Positions 15,122 through 24,135 of a DNA stretch of 64,000 nucleotides are shown here, one piece after another. The position numbers and the translations under genes are program-made. How positions within the stretch are numbered: the first letter of the stretch is position 1; every line of letters begins with the position of its first letter. The notes below the pieces were generated by a model that saw only the letters and a program-made list of their open reading frames with translations, did no database searches and was not told the DNA's origin. The stretch spans positions 3,110,001 through 3,174,000 of the forward strand of contig NZ_CP045496.1 in NCBI RefSeq assembly GCF_015500075.1, in the 5' to 3' direction. The DNA comes from Mesorhizobium sp. INR15 (GTDB lineage: Bacteria > Pseudomonadota > Alphaproteobacteria > Rhizobiales > Rhizobiaceae).

Positions 15122-17572
15122 ATGACCGAAAAGCTCGTCATCATCGGCAACGGCATGGCGCCCGGGCGCATGCTGGAGCATCTCCTGGAAAAGGCGCCCG
15201 GCCGCTACCAAGTCACCATCTTCAACGCCGAACCCAGGGTGAATTACGACCGCATCATGCTGTCGCCGGTGCTCTCTGGCGAGAAGGCCTATGAGGAAAT
15301 CATCATCCACGGCGATGGCTGGTACATCAAGCACGGCATCACCCTCTACAAGGGCCACAAGATCATCGCCATCGATCGGGCTGCGAAGACCGTCACCTCC
15401 AACCGCGGTGTCACCGAGGCCTATGACAAGCTGGTCATCGCCACCGGTTCGGTGCCGTTCATCATCCCCGTGCCCGGCCACAACCTGCCGGGCGTTCTGA
15501 CCTATCGCGATCTCGACGATGTCCAGGCGATGATGCTCGCCGCCCAGTCGCGGGCCAAGGCGGTGGTGATCGGCGGCGGCCTGCTCGGGCTCGAGGCGGC
15601 CGCAGGCCTCAACGCACAAGGCATGGACGTGACCGTGCTGCATGTCATGCCGACGCTGATGGAGCGTCAGCTCGATCCGGCCGCCGGTTATCTGTTGCAG
15701 CGCGCGGTGGAAGAGCGCGGCATCAAGGTCATCACCAAGGCCAATACCCAGGCGATCACGGGCAATGGCAAGGTCGAGCGGGTGGAACTCGCCGATGGCA
15801 CCGTGATCCCCGCGACGCTGGTGGTAATGGCGGTGGGCATCCGGCCGAACGCGACGATCGCCAAGGAGGCCGGCCTTGCCGTCAATCGCGGAATCGTCGT
15901 CGACGCCGGCATGCGCAGCAACGATCCCGACATCTACGCGCTCGGCGAATGCGCCGAGGTCAACGGCCAGGTCTACGGCCTTGTCGCGCCGCTCTACGAG
16001 ATGGCGCGCGTCGCCGCGAGCCAGCTTGCCGGCGACGGGGCGGCGGCCTTCGTCCATTCGGACACGCCGACCAAACTGAAAGTCACCGGCATCGAGCTGT
16101 TTTCGCTCGGCGACTTCGCCGATGGCGACGACCGCCAGGAGATCGTGCTGCGCGATGCCTCGGCCGGCGTCTACAAGCGCCTCGTGCTCAAGGACGATCG
16201 CATCATCGGCACCGTGCTCTATGGCGAGACAGCCGACGGCGCTTGGTTCAACGATCTCAAGAAGAAGCAGACCGACATTTCGGAGATGCGCGATACCTTG
16301 ATCTTCGGCCAGTCCTACCAGGGGGGTGCCCCACTGGACCCTATGGCGGCCGTTGCAGCCTTGCCGGATGATGCGGAAATCTGCGGCTGCAACGGCGTTT
16401 GTAAGGGAAAGATCACCAGTGCGATCACGGCCAAGGGCCTGACCTCGCTCGACGATGTACGCGCCCACACCAAGGCGTCGGCGTCCTGCGGCTCCTGCAC
16501 CGGGCTGGTCGAGAAGCTGATGGTGCTGACCATCGGCGACAAGTACAACCCGGCGGCGGTGCAGCCGATGTGCGGCTGCACGACGCTTGGCCATGACGAG
16601 GTGCGCCGGCTGATCAAGGCCAAGCACCTGAAGACCATTCCAGCCGTCATGCAGGAGTTGGAATGGCAGACCTCCTGCGGCTGCGCCAAATGCCGGCCGG
16701 CGCTCAACTACTATCTCGTCTGCGACTGGCCGGACGGCTATGCCGACGACTATCAGTCGCGCTTCATCAACGAGCGTGTTCACGCCAACATCCAGAAGGA
16801 CGGCACCTATTCGGTGGTGCCGCGCATGTGGGGCGGGGTCACCAATGCCGCCGAATTGCGCGCCATCGCCGACGTCGTCGACAAGTTCGAGATCCCGATG
16901 GTCAAGGTCACCGGCGGCCAGCGCATCGATATTCTGGGCATCCGCAAGGAGGACCTGCCGGCGGTGTGGGCCGATCTCGGCCAGGCCGGGTTCGTCTCCG
17001 GCCATGCCTATGCCAAGGGATTGCGCACGGTGAAGACCTGCGTCGGCTCCGACTGGTGCCGCTTCGGCACGCAGGACTCGACCGGTCTCGGCATCCGGAT
17101 CGAGAAATTCATGTGGGGCTCGTGGACGCCGGCCAAGCTGAAGATGGCGGTGTCTGGCTGTCCGCGCAATTGCGCCGAGGCGACCTGCAAGGATGTCGGC
17201 GTCATCTGCGTCGACAGTGGCTACGAAATCCATTTCGCCGGTGCCGCCGGCCTCGACATCAAGGGCACCGAAGTGCTCGGCATGGTCAAGACCGAGGACG
17301 AGGCGCTGCAGCATATCGTGGCGCTGACGCAGATGTACCGCGAGCAGGGCCGCTATCTCGAGCGCATCTACAAATGGGCCAAGCGCATCGGCATAGCCGA
17401 GATCAAGCGCCAGATCATGGACGATGGCGAGAAGCGCCAAGCCTATTACGAGCGCTTCGTCTTCAGCCAGAAATTTGCCCAGGTCGACCCATGGTCGGAA
17501 CGCGTTTCGGGCAAGGACAAGCACGAATTCCGGCCAATGGCATCGGTCGGCTTCGCGCAGGCGGCGGAGTGA
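15122..17572 (+). CDS. nirB: Assimilatory NADH-dependent nitrite reductase, large subunit
   Basis: This enzyme of 816 residues reduces nitrite to ammonium with six electrons. An FAD/NAD oxidoreductase part occupies about residues 1-290 (IIGNGMAPGR at the FAD site, VVIGGGLLGLEAA at the NAD site). Two BFD-type iron-sulfur segments follow (CGCNGVC with SCGSC, and MCGCTTLG with SCGCAKC), then the sirohaem domain with CVGSDWC and CPRNC holding the 4Fe-4S cluster. The start at 15122 has GGAGCGGATCAGGA upstream. Its stop overlaps the nirD start. The large opposite-strand frame across it is a compositional shadow. Confidence 0.96.
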   Translation: MTEKLVIIGNGMAPGRMLEHLLEKAPGRYQVTIFNAEPRVNYDRIMLSPVLSGEKAYEEIIIHGDGWYIKHGITLYKGHKIIAIDRAAKTVTSNRGVTEAYDKLVIATGSVPFIIPVPGHNLPGVLTYRDLDDVQAMMLAAQSRAKAVVIGGGLLGLEAAAGLNAQGMDVTVLHVMPTLMERQLDPAAGYLLQRAVEERGIKVITKANTQAITGNGKVERVELADGTVIPATLVVMAVGIRPNATIAKEAGLAVNRGIVVDAGMRSNDPDIYALGECAEVNGQVYGLVAPLYEMARVAASQLAGDGAAAFVHSDTPTKLKVTGIELFSLGDFADGDDRQEIVLRDASAGVYKRLVLKDDRIIGTVLYGETADGAWFNDLKKKQTDISEMRDTLIFGQSYQGGAPLDPMAAVAALPDDAEICGCNGVCKGKITSAITAKGLTSLDDVRAHTKASASCGSCTGLVEKLMVLTIGDKYNPAAVQPMCGCTTLGHDEVRRLIKAKHLKTIPAVMQELEWQTSCGCAKCRPALNYYLVCDWPDGYADDYQSRFINERVHANIQKDGTYSVVPRMWGGVTNAAELRAIADVVDKFEIPMVKVTGGQRIDILGIRKEDLPAVWADLGQAGFVSGHAYAKGLRTVKTCVGSDWCRFGTQDSTGLGIRIEKFMWGSWTPAKLKMAVSGCPRNCAEATCKDVGVICVDSGYEIHFAGAAGLDIKGTEVLGMVKTEDEALQHIVALTQMYREQGRYLERIYKWAKRIGIAEIKRQIMDDGEKRQAYYERFVFSQKFAQVDPWSERVSGKDKHEFRPMASVGFAQAAE

Positions 17573-17916
17573 TGGAGATGGCGCGCATGAACTGGGTTGC
17601 CATCGGCTCGATCTCCGACATTCCGCGCCGTGGCGCGCGTTGCGTCAACACGCCGGATGGCAAGATCGCTGTGTTCCGCACGGCGGAGGACCAGGTCTTC
17701 GCTATCGACGACCGTTGCCCGCACAAGGGCGGGCCGCTCAGCCAGGGCATCGTGCATGGCGCGGCGGTGACCTGTCCCTTGCACAATTGGGTGATCTCGC
17801 TGGAGACCGGCAAGGCGCTGGGCGCCGACGAGGGGGCGGTGCGCACCATTCCGGTCCGGGTCGAGGGCGAGCACCTGTTCATCGCGCTGGAAGCGATGGC
17901 CAGCCGCGCGGCCTGA
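17572..17916 (+). CDS. nirD: Nitrite reductase small subunit (Rieske-type)
   Basis: This small subunit of 114 residues has a Rieske fold with CPHKGG and CPLHNW, giving the two Cys and two His ligands of a 2Fe-2S cluster. Some NirD proteins have lost these residues, but here they are present. The start ATG overlaps the nirB TGA stop, so both are made in proportion. A second in-frame Met occurs at residue 3 and another at residue 6. The nitrate reductase gene begins one base after its stop. Confidence 0.93.
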   Translation: MEMARMNWVAIGSISDIPRRGARCVNTPDGKIAVFRTAEDQVFAIDDRCPHKGGPLSQGIVHGAAVTCPLHNWVISLETGKALGADEGAVRTIPVRVEGEHLFIALEAMASRAA

Positions 17917-17917
17917 A

Positions 17918-20602
17918 ATGGAGATCGACGCAGCACGCGAGGTGAGGACCACTTGCCCCTATTGCGGGGTGGGTTGCGGCGTGCTGGCCAAGGTCGCCGC
18001 GGACGGTGAGGTCAGCGTCCGCGGCGACCCCGACCATCCTGCGAATTTCGGCCGGCTGTGTTCGAAAGGCTCGGCGCTGGCCGAGACCATCGGCCTCGAC
18101 GGCAGGCTGCTCTATCCCGAAATCCACGGTCGCCGTGCCGGCTGGGATGAAGCGCTCAGCCTTGTCGCCTCGACATTCTCGCGAACCATCGCCGAACACG
18201 GGCCAGACGCCGTTGCCTTCTACGTCTCAGGCCAGTTGCTGACCGAGGATTACTATCTCGCCAACAAGCTGATGAAAGGATTTGTCGGCTCGGCCAACAT
18301 CGACACCAACTCGCGGCTGTGCATGTCCTCGTCGGTTGCCGGCCATCGCCGCGCCTTCGGCGCCGACACGGTGCCGGGAACCTATGAGGACCTAGAGCTT
18401 GCCGACCTGATCGTGCTGGTCGGCTCCAATCTCGCCTGGTGCCATCCGGTGCTCTACCAGCGGATCGCCGCCGCGCGCGAAAAGCGGCCGGACATGAAGA
18501 TTGTGCTGATCGATCCGCGCCGCACCATGACCGCTGACATCGCCGACATGCATCTGGCGATCGCGCCGGATGGCGACGTCGCGCTGTTCACCGGCCTCCT
18601 TGCCTGGCTCGCCCGGCACGAAGCGCTGGACCGCGCCTATATCGCTGCGCACACGAGCGGCTTTGATGAAGCGCTGGCCGCTGCTAGAGAATTCGACCTT
18701 GCCGGGATTGCCTCCGCCACCGGCCTTGCCGAGGACGAGCTCGCCCGTTTCTACAATCTGTTTGCGCGGACACAGAAGACCGTAACCATCTACAGCCAGG
18801 GTGTGAACCAGTCGTCCAGCGGCACGGACAAGGTCAATGCCATCATCAACTGCCATCTCGCCACCGGCCGCATTGGCACGCCGGGGGCAGGGCCGTTTTC
18901 GGTGACCGGCCAGCCCAATGCGATGGGCGGGCGGGAGGTCGGCGGCATGGCCAACATGCTGGCCGCGCATATGGAGATCGAAAACCCCCGGGATCGCGAG
19001 CGGGTACAGCGCTTCTGGAAGGCGCCCGCCATCGCGCAAAGACCCGGCCTGAAGGCCGTCGACATGTTCAAGGCGGTGGCCGACGGGCGTGTCAAGGCGC
19101 TGTGGATCATGGCGACCAACCCGGTCGATTCGATGCCGGATGCCGATGCCGTCAAGGCGGCGATCAAAGCCTGCCCCTTCGTCGTGGTGTCGGACATCCT
19201 CGCGGCGACCGACACGGTCCGGCACGGCCATGTCCGGCTGCCCGCCGCCGGCTGGGGCGAGAAGGACGGAACCGTCACCAATTCGGAGCGCCGCATCTCG
19301 CGCCAGCGCGCCTTCCTGGCGGCGCCGGGCGAGGCGAGGGCGGATTGGTGGATCATCGGTGAAGTCGGCAAGCGGATGGGTTTTGCCGAGGGTTTTCTCC
19401 ACGCGAGACCGTCGGAGATCTTTGCCGAACATGCCGCCCTGTCGGGTTTCGAGAACGAGGGCGCGCGGGATTTCGATATTGGCGCTTATGCTGGCGTTGA
19501 TGCCGCGTCTTATGAAAACTTGGCGCCATTCCAATGGCCCGCGCCGAGTCCAGATGGCCTTGCTTCGGCCGGACCTCAACCCACCCGTTTCTTCGCCAAC
19601 GGTGGCTTCTACACGCCCGACCGCAAGGCGCGTTTCGTCGCCATCCGCTCGACCCCGGACATCCGCACCAGCCCGGCCTATCCGCTGATCCTCAACAGCG
19701 GCCGGGTCCGCGATCACTGGCACACGATGACGCGCACCGGCAAAAGCCCGCGATTGTCCCAGCACATGGCCGAGCCCTTTGTCGAAATTCACCCAGTGGA
19801 TGCGGCGCGCCATGAGATAGGCGACGCCGATATCGCGCGTGTCTCGACCCCGCGCGGCGAGGTGCTGCTGCGTGCGCTGGTGACCGCGCGGCAGCGCCAG
19901 GGCAGTCTGTTCGCGCCGATGCACTGGACCGATCAGTTCGCCGCCAAGGGCCGGCTCGACGTGCTCACCGCGCCGCTCACCGACCCGATCTCGGGCCAGC
20001 CGGCGCTGAAGCATGTCGCCGCTGAAATCGCGAAGTTTCCGGCCCAGGCTTTCGGCTTCGCCGTGACGCGGCTGCGGCCGGAGCCGGTGGAAGCGGCCTA
20101 TTGGGCGGTGGCCAAATGCCGGGGCGGCTGGCGGGTCGAACTGGCCTTTGCCGATGATGACATCGACTGGACCGGCTTTTCCACCAGACTCTTCGGTACG
20201 CCGCCGGGCGCTGAAATGCTGGCCTATCACGACCGCGATGCCGGCCAGCACCGGATCGCGGCCTTCGACGGCAACATGTTGTCGGGCGCCTTGTTCGTCG
20301 CGCCGTCACCGGTCGCGGTGTCGCGCGGCTGGGCGGTGGAGCAGCTCGATGAGATCCACGACGGCCAGCGCGAGCGCTTCAGGATCGTCGCCGGACGCGC
20401 CCGGGCCGAGCGGCCCGACGCCGGCGCCACCGTCTGCTCCTGCTTCAGTGTCGGCGCCAAGCAGATCGCGGCGGCGGTGGCTGGTGGCTGCACCAGCGTC
20501 GAGGCCATCGGCGGCGCGCTGAAGGCCGGCACCAATTGCGGCTCCTGCCGCGCCGAGATCCGCGCGATCATCCAGGCCAGCCGCGTTCAAGCGGCGGAGT
20601 GA
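17918..20602 (+). CDS. nasA: Assimilatory nitrate reductase, molybdenum catalytic subunit
   Basis: This enzyme of 894 residues reduces nitrate to nitrite with a bis-MGD molybdenum cofactor. The N-terminal CPYCGVGC and later LCSKG supply the four Cys of a 4Fe-4S cluster (about residues 10-46). Molybdopterin-domain signatures such as YVSGQLLTEDYYLANKLMKG and NSRLCMSSSVAG follow, and the dinucleotide-binding domain begins around residue 585. The C-terminal 50 residues form a BFD-like 2Fe-2S domain (CSCFSVG and NCGSC), as in Klebsiella-type NasA. It directly follows nirD. Molybdate genes with ModE-like boxes lie just downstream. Confidence 0.95.
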   Translation: MEIDAAREVRTTCPYCGVGCGVLAKVAADGEVSVRGDPDHPANFGRLCSKGSALAETIGLDGRLLYPEIHGRRAGWDEALSLVASTFSRTIAEHGPDAVAFYVSGQLLTEDYYLANKLMKGFVGSANIDTNSRLCMSSSVAGHRRAFGADTVPGTYEDLELADLIVLVGSNLAWCHPVLYQRIAAAREKRPDMKIVLIDPRRTMTADIADMHLAIAPDGDVALFTGLLAWLARHEALDRAYIAAHTSGFDEALAAAREFDLAGIASATGLAEDELARFYNLFARTQKTVTIYSQGVNQSSSGTDKVNAIINCHLATGRIGTPGAGPFSVTGQPNAMGGREVGGMANMLAAHMEIENPRDRERVQRFWKAPAIAQRPGLKAVDMFKAVADGRVKALWIMATNPVDSMPDADAVKAAIKACPFVVVSDILAATDTVRHGHVRLPAAGWGEKDGTVTNSERRISRQRAFLAAPGEARADWWIIGEVGKRMGFAEGFLHARPSEIFAEHAALSGFENEGARDFDIGAYAGVDAASYENLAPFQWPAPSPDGLASAGPQPTRFFANGGFYTPDRKARFVAIRSTPDIRTSPAYPLILNSGRVRDHWHTMTRTGKSPRLSQHMAEPFVEIHPVDAARHEIGDADIARVSTPRGEVLLRALVTARQRQGSLFAPMHWTDQFAAKGRLDVLTAPLTDPISGQPALKHVAAEIAKFPAQAFGFAVTRLRPEPVEAAYWAVAKCRGGWRVELAFADDDIDWTGFSTRLFGTPPGAEMLAYHDRDAGQHRIAAFDGNMLSGALFVAPSPVAVSRGWAVEQLDEIHDGQRERFRIVAGRARAERPDAGATVCSCFSVGAKQIAAAVAGGCTSVEAIGGALKAGTNCGSCRAEIRAIIQASRVQAAE

Positions 20603-20638
20603 GCCCTGCTCATTTTTAATGGCGGGCAAAAGCCGATG

Positions 20639-20662
20639 CGCTATTTTTCGATGGATATAGCG
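20639..20662. promoter_or_regulatory. ModE-like box before the molybdate-binding protein
   Basis: CGCTATTTT (20639-20647) and GATATAGCG (20654-20662) are separated by six bases. This matches the ModE consensus, which has CGnTATATA-type half sites around N6. It lies between nasA and the ModA-like gene, 98 bases before that start. Repression in the presence of molybdate is the expected effect. Confidence 0.55.
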
Positions 20663-20759
20663 GATATGACGCGCGACGGGCGGCCTGATCGAGATTCGTT
20701 TGGAGCGCCGTGTTGACCAGCCCGCGCGGGAAGACCCGGCGAGCATGAGAGGCGGACAG

Positions 20760-21521
20760 ATGGCTGCAACGAAGAAGGCCGTGCTGATGATCTATGCCGC
20801 CGGCAGCCTGCGCCATGTGCTGCCGTCGCTGGTCTCGGCTTTTTCGGCGCTGACGGGCGCGACCGCCGAGACACGGCATGGTCCCGCCGGCTTGCTGCGC
20901 GAGCGCATCGAGGCCGGCGAGCGCCCCGACATTTTCCTCTCGGCCAATCTCGCGCATCCGGCCCGGCTTGCCGAACTCGGCCTCACCTTGCCGCCGGTGG
21001 TCTTTGCCCGCAACACCATGGCTACCGTCGTGCGCAGCGATGCCGGCTTCACCACGGCGAATTTCGTCGAAAAACTGCTCGACCCGGCCATCGGCATCGC
21101 CACCTCGACGCCGCTGAAAGACCCTTCCGGTGACTACGCCTGGGCGATCTTCCGCCGTATCGAGGCGCTGAGGCCGGGAAGTTTCGCGGTGCTCGACGCC
21201 AAGGCGCAGAAGCTGGTCGGCGGCTCCGAGACGGCAAACATTCCGGGGCGCTATGACCCGATCGCCGACGCGCTGGCGGCCGGCACGGCGCATGTGTTCC
21301 TGGGCTATCGCACCGGCCTCAAGGGGTTGGCCGAGGAGACCCCGGGCGTTGAGATCCTGGCCATTCCCGCCAAGGTGAATGTCGTGCCGGAATATGGCCT
21401 GGCAACCTTGAAGGGTTGTTCGTCAGCAGGAATGGCTTTCGCGCTGTTCGTGCTTTCGGCGGCTGGACAGCGGTTGCTGCGGGAATTCGGATTCTTGCCG
21501 GTGGCGCTGCCGCAGGAATAG
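20760..21521 (+). CDS. ModA-like molybdate-binding protein without clear signal peptide
   Basis: This protein of about 253 residues belongs to the molybdate-binding ModA family, with the N-terminal core LMIYAAGSLRHVLPSLVSAFSALTG, the segment GPAGLLRERIEAGERPDIFLSAN, and SAAGQRLLREFGF at the end. The start at 20760 follows GGCGGACAG. The frame extends to 20700 (TTG) but adds no signal peptide, so export is doubtful. It may be a cytoplasmic molybdate or tungstate binder, or the true start may lie elsewhere. A ModE-like box lies upstream, and no ModB or ModC partner is adjacent. Confidence 0.85.
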   Translation: MAATKKAVLMIYAAGSLRHVLPSLVSAFSALTGATAETRHGPAGLLRERIEAGERPDIFLSANLAHPARLAELGLTLPPVVFARNTMATVVRSDAGFTTANFVEKLLDPAIGIATSTPLKDPSGDYAWAIFRRIEALRPGSFAVLDAKAQKLVGGSETANIPGRYDPIADALAAGTAHVFLGYRTGLKGLAEETPGVEILAIPAKVNVVPEYGLATLKGCSSAGMAFALFVLSAAGQRLLREFGFLPVALPQE

Positions 21522-21526
21522 CTGCC

Positions 21527-21690
21527 GATCTCCCCCGCTTGAGGGGGAGATGTCGCCGAAGGCGACAGAGGGGGTTGCCTCGCGTGGAGTGCCAGCCGGT
21601 TCCCTTCATCACAGACAGAAAGCGTCGCGTCAGGACGTTCCGACCCCCTCTGGCCTGCCGGCCATCTCCCCCTCAAGGGGGGAGATACGC
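21527..21690. repeat. RIME-type intergenic palindrome pair
   Basis: The left half starts GATCTCCCCCGCTTGAGGGG and continues with ATGTCGCCGAAGGCGACAGAG. The right half near 21643-21687 carries CCCCTCTGGCCTGCCGGCC and another CTCCCCC-GGGGGGAG hairpin. It is the same class as the element at 2464-2632 and separates the ModA-like gene from the ABC transporter genes. Confidence 0.75.
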
Positions 21691-21710
21691 GGTTGCCCTG
21701 TTTTGCCTGA

Positions 21711-21734
21711 CGCTATATGCATGAAAATATATCG
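21711..21734. promoter_or_regulatory. ModE-like box before the ABC transporter operon
   Basis: CGCTATATG (21711-21719), six bases, then AATATATCG (21726-21734) form a dyad that fits the ModE box closely. It covers the upstream ATG at 21721, which argues that the gene really starts at 21754. Together with the box at 20639 it marks two separate ModE-type targets within 1.1 kb. Confidence 0.65.
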
Positions 21735-21753
21735 ATTGATCGAGAGGTTGCCA

Positions 21754-22803
21754 ATGACTCTGCGCTGCGGCTTTGTGCTGTCCCTGATGTTTGCCTTGAC
21801 ATGGCCGTTGATGGCCCCGGCCAGCGCCCGCACCATTACCGACCAGCTCAACCGCACGGTGACCGTGCCTGATCATGTCGAGCGCATCGTCGTGCTGCAG
21901 CACCAGACGCTCGACATCCTGGTGGAGCTCGGCGCCGCCGACAAGATCGTCGGCGTGCTGCGGACCTGGCAGAAGCTCATTCCTGGCCTCGACAAATACG
22001 CGCCGGCACTGACAGGCCTGCCGATGCCCGGCGACCTGTCGACCGTCAATGTCGAGGAAGTCCTGAAGCTGAAGCCGGATGTCGTGTTCGTCACCAATTA
22101 CGCGCCGCCGGCGATGATCGAGCAGATGTCGCAGGCGGGTCTGACGGTGGTGGCGATCTCGCTGTCGAAGGGCGAGGGCGTCGAGGCGCCAAAACTCAAC
22201 CCGACCTTCGCCGATGACGATGCCGCCTATGGCGAAGGGCTGAAGATCGGCGTCCAGCTGATCGGCGACATCGTGGGCAAGCGCGAGCGCGCCGACGCGA
22301 TCATCGACTATGCCTTCGCGCAGCGCAAACAGGTGGAGGAGCGCGTCGCGTCCATTCCCGATGCGGAGCGCGTGCGGCTCTATATGGCCAACCCCGACAT
22401 GAATACGTACGGCTCCGGCAAATATACCGGCGTCATCATGAAGCGCTCCGGCGGCATCAATGTCGCAGCCGGCGTGCGCGGCGCCACGAAAGTGTCGATG
22501 GAGGATGTGCTCGCATGGAACCCGCAAGTGATCTTCGTGCAGGACCGCTACGCGCCGGTGGCTGACGAAATCCTCAAAGGGGCCGCCTGGCAGCATGTCG
22601 ACGCGGTGGAGAATAAGCGCCTCTACATCACGCCGGAATATGTAAAGCCCTGGGGCTACCCGCTGCCAGAGGCGCTGGCGCTGGGCGAGCTGTGGATGGC
22701 CAAGAAACTCTACCCCGAGCGCTTCGCCGACATCGACATGCAGAAGCAGGCGGATGCGTATTATCAGCAATTCTATGGGCAGGCTTATACGGGACCGAAT
22801 TGA
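21754..22803 (+). CDS. ABC transporter substrate-binding protein, likely molybdate/tungstate (MolA-like)
   Basis: This periplasmic protein of 349 residues belongs to the FepB/BtuF cluster. A signal peptide (MTLRCGFVLSLMFALTWPLMAPASA, cleavage near residue 25) precedes the usual TITDQLNRTVTVPDHVERIV and the long backbone helix. The start at 21754 has GAGAGG at proper spacing. Similar proteins are often called iron-siderophore binders, but MolA of Haemophilus shows the same fold for molybdate. The ModE-like box directly upstream and the molybdenum nitrate reductase next door favour molybdate or tungstate. A 285-base spacer with a repeat separates it from the permease. Confidence 0.87.
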   Translation: MTLRCGFVLSLMFALTWPLMAPASARTITDQLNRTVTVPDHVERIVVLQHQTLDILVELGAADKIVGVLRTWQKLIPGLDKYAPALTGLPMPGDLSTVNVEEVLKLKPDVVFVTNYAPPAMIEQMSQAGLTVVAISLSKGEGVEAPKLNPTFADDDAAYGEGLKIGVQLIGDIVGKRERADAIIDYAFAQRKQVEERVASIPDAERVRLYMANPDMNTYGSGKYTGVIMKRSGGINVAAGVRGATKVSMEDVLAWNPQVIFVQDRYAPVADEILKGAAWQHVDAVENKRLYITPEYVKPWGYPLPEALALGELWMAKKLYPERFADIDMQKQADAYYQQFYGQAYTGPN

Positions 22804-22859
22804 GGCTCTGGCGTGCGCGGAGGTTGTGGGATGATGGCGCTATGCTCCAACCAACTTCG

Positions 22860-23042
22860 CGCTGCCCCTCATCCGCCTGCCGGCACCTTCTCCCCGTATA
22901 GGGACGGGGAGAAGGGAAGCAGCCGCTGTCTCGATGCTCTTCCTGCGACGCCGCCAATTGTCGAGACCATTGATGAGAGCGTCTTTCTCCCCGTCGCTAT
23001 ACGGGGAGAAATGCCCGGCAGGGCAATGAGGGGCGGCGCAAA
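22860..23042. repeat. RIME-like palindrome pair (second sequence type)
   Basis: The left half carries GCCCCTCATCCGCCTGCCGG and CTTCTCCCCGTATAGGGACGGGGAGAAG. The right half carries CTCCCCGTCGCTATACGGGGAG and GCCCGGCAGGGCAATGAGGGGC. It differs in sequence from the elements at 2464 and 21527 but shares the plan of two facing hairpins. It lies inside the transporter operon, so it may affect message stability between the binding protein and the permease. Confidence 0.75.
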
Positions 23043-23088
23043 CGTCTCGCGACGTGTACGCTCAGTCATCCACGAGAGGCACTAGGCC

Positions 23089-24111
23089 ATGCCCTCGACC
23101 GCACCCCGCAAACCAGCCCTCGCAACCCTGCTGCTCATCGTCCTGCCCGTGATCCTCTTCCTGCTGTCGTTCCTGCTTGGCCGCTATCCCGTCGCGCCGC
23201 TTACCGTCATCAAGGTGATCGCGGCGCGGTTCCTGCCGATCACGCCGGACTGGCCGCCGGTGGTCAGCTCGGTGGTTCTTGATGTCAGGCTGCCGCGCGT
23301 CATTGCCGCGATGGTGGTCGGCGGCGGCCTGGCGATCGCCGGTGCTTCCTACCAGGGCGTGTTCCGCAACCCGCTGGTCTCGCCGTTCACGCTCGGCGTC
23401 TCCGCCGGCGCCGGCTTCGGCGCGGCGGTGGCGATCCTGCTGTTTGGCGAACGTTATGCGACGCAGGCCTGCGCCTTCGTGTTCGGCCTGCTGGCGGTGG
23501 CGCTGTGCTTCACCATGAACCGCTTTTTCCGGTTGAACTCGACCATCGCGCTGGTGCTGGGCGGCGTCATTGTCGGCTCGCTGTTCACGGCGCTGCTGTC
23601 GCTGCTGAAATATGTCGCCGACCCCAATTCCAAATTGCCGGTCATCGAATTCTGGCTGCTCGGCTCGCTGTCGTCGGTGTCGACAGCCGACCTGGTGCCG
23701 GTGCTGGTGGTCACCATTCCCTCGGCCATCCTGCTGCTCGCCTTGCGCTGGCGGCTGAACGTGCTGGCGATGGGCGACGAGCAGGCCCGCATCATGGGCG
23801 TCGAAGTCGGCCGGCTGAGGCTGGTATTAATCCTGCTGTCGACGCTGATCGCGGCCTCCGCCGTTTCGATCAGCGGCATCATCGGCTGGGTCGGGCTGGT
23901 CATCCCGCATTTCGCCCGCATCATCGTCGGGCCGGATTTCCGCCGCCTGTTGCCGGCAACCCTGTCGCTCGGCGCCTGCTACCTGTTGATCATCGACGAC
24001 CTTGCCCGCACCGTGACCTCGGCCGAGGTGCCGCTCGGCATCCTCACCGCGCTGATCGGCGCGCCGGTGTTCATGCTGCTGCTTGGGCGCGGCAAGCTGG
24101 GCTGGGCGTGA
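23089..24111 (+). CDS. FecCD-family ABC permease (MolB-like)
   Basis: This permease of 340 residues has about ten hydrophobic helices and the family signatures RLPRVIAAMVVGGGLAIAG (about 66-84), NPLVSPFTLGVSAGAGFGA (about 92-110) and GIIGWVGLVIPHFARIIVGPD (about 264-284). It belongs to the vitamin-B12/siderophore/molybdate type II importers that work as homodimers. It lies between the binding protein and the ATPase. The substrate assignment rests on the ModE-like box, not on the permease itself. Confidence 0.92.
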   Translation: MPSTAPRKPALATLLLIVLPVILFLLSFLLGRYPVAPLTVIKVIAARFLPITPDWPPVVSSVVLDVRLPRVIAAMVVGGGLAIAGASYQGVFRNPLVSPFTLGVSAGAGFGAAVAILLFGERYATQACAFVFGLLAVALCFTMNRFFRLNSTIALVLGGVIVGSLFTALLSLLKYVADPNSKLPVIEFWLLGSLSSVSTADLVPVLVVTIPSAILLLALRWRLNVLAMGDEQARIMGVEVGRLRLVLILLSTLIAASAVSISGIIGWVGLVIPHFARIIVGPDFRRLLPATLSLGACYLLIIDDLARTVTSAEVPLGILTALIGAPVFMLLLGRGKLGWA

Positions 24112-24135
24112 TGGGTGCGGCATGATGGGGGCGGC

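Noticed and set aside
15038..17524. Open frame of 828 codons on the minus strand opposite nirB
   Set aside because: It mirrors nirB, has no family pattern and is rich in His, Asp, Gly and Arg as expected from the reverse of high-G+C codons.
18392..20251. Open frame of 619 codons on the minus strand opposite nasA
   Set aside because: It is a compositional shadow of nasA. The sense strand has complete catalytic motifs.
21721..21753. Upstream ATG as start of the MolA-like protein
   Set aside because: It lies inside the ModE-like dyad and lacks a ribosome site. The ATG at 21754 has GAGAGG and yields a proper signal peptide.
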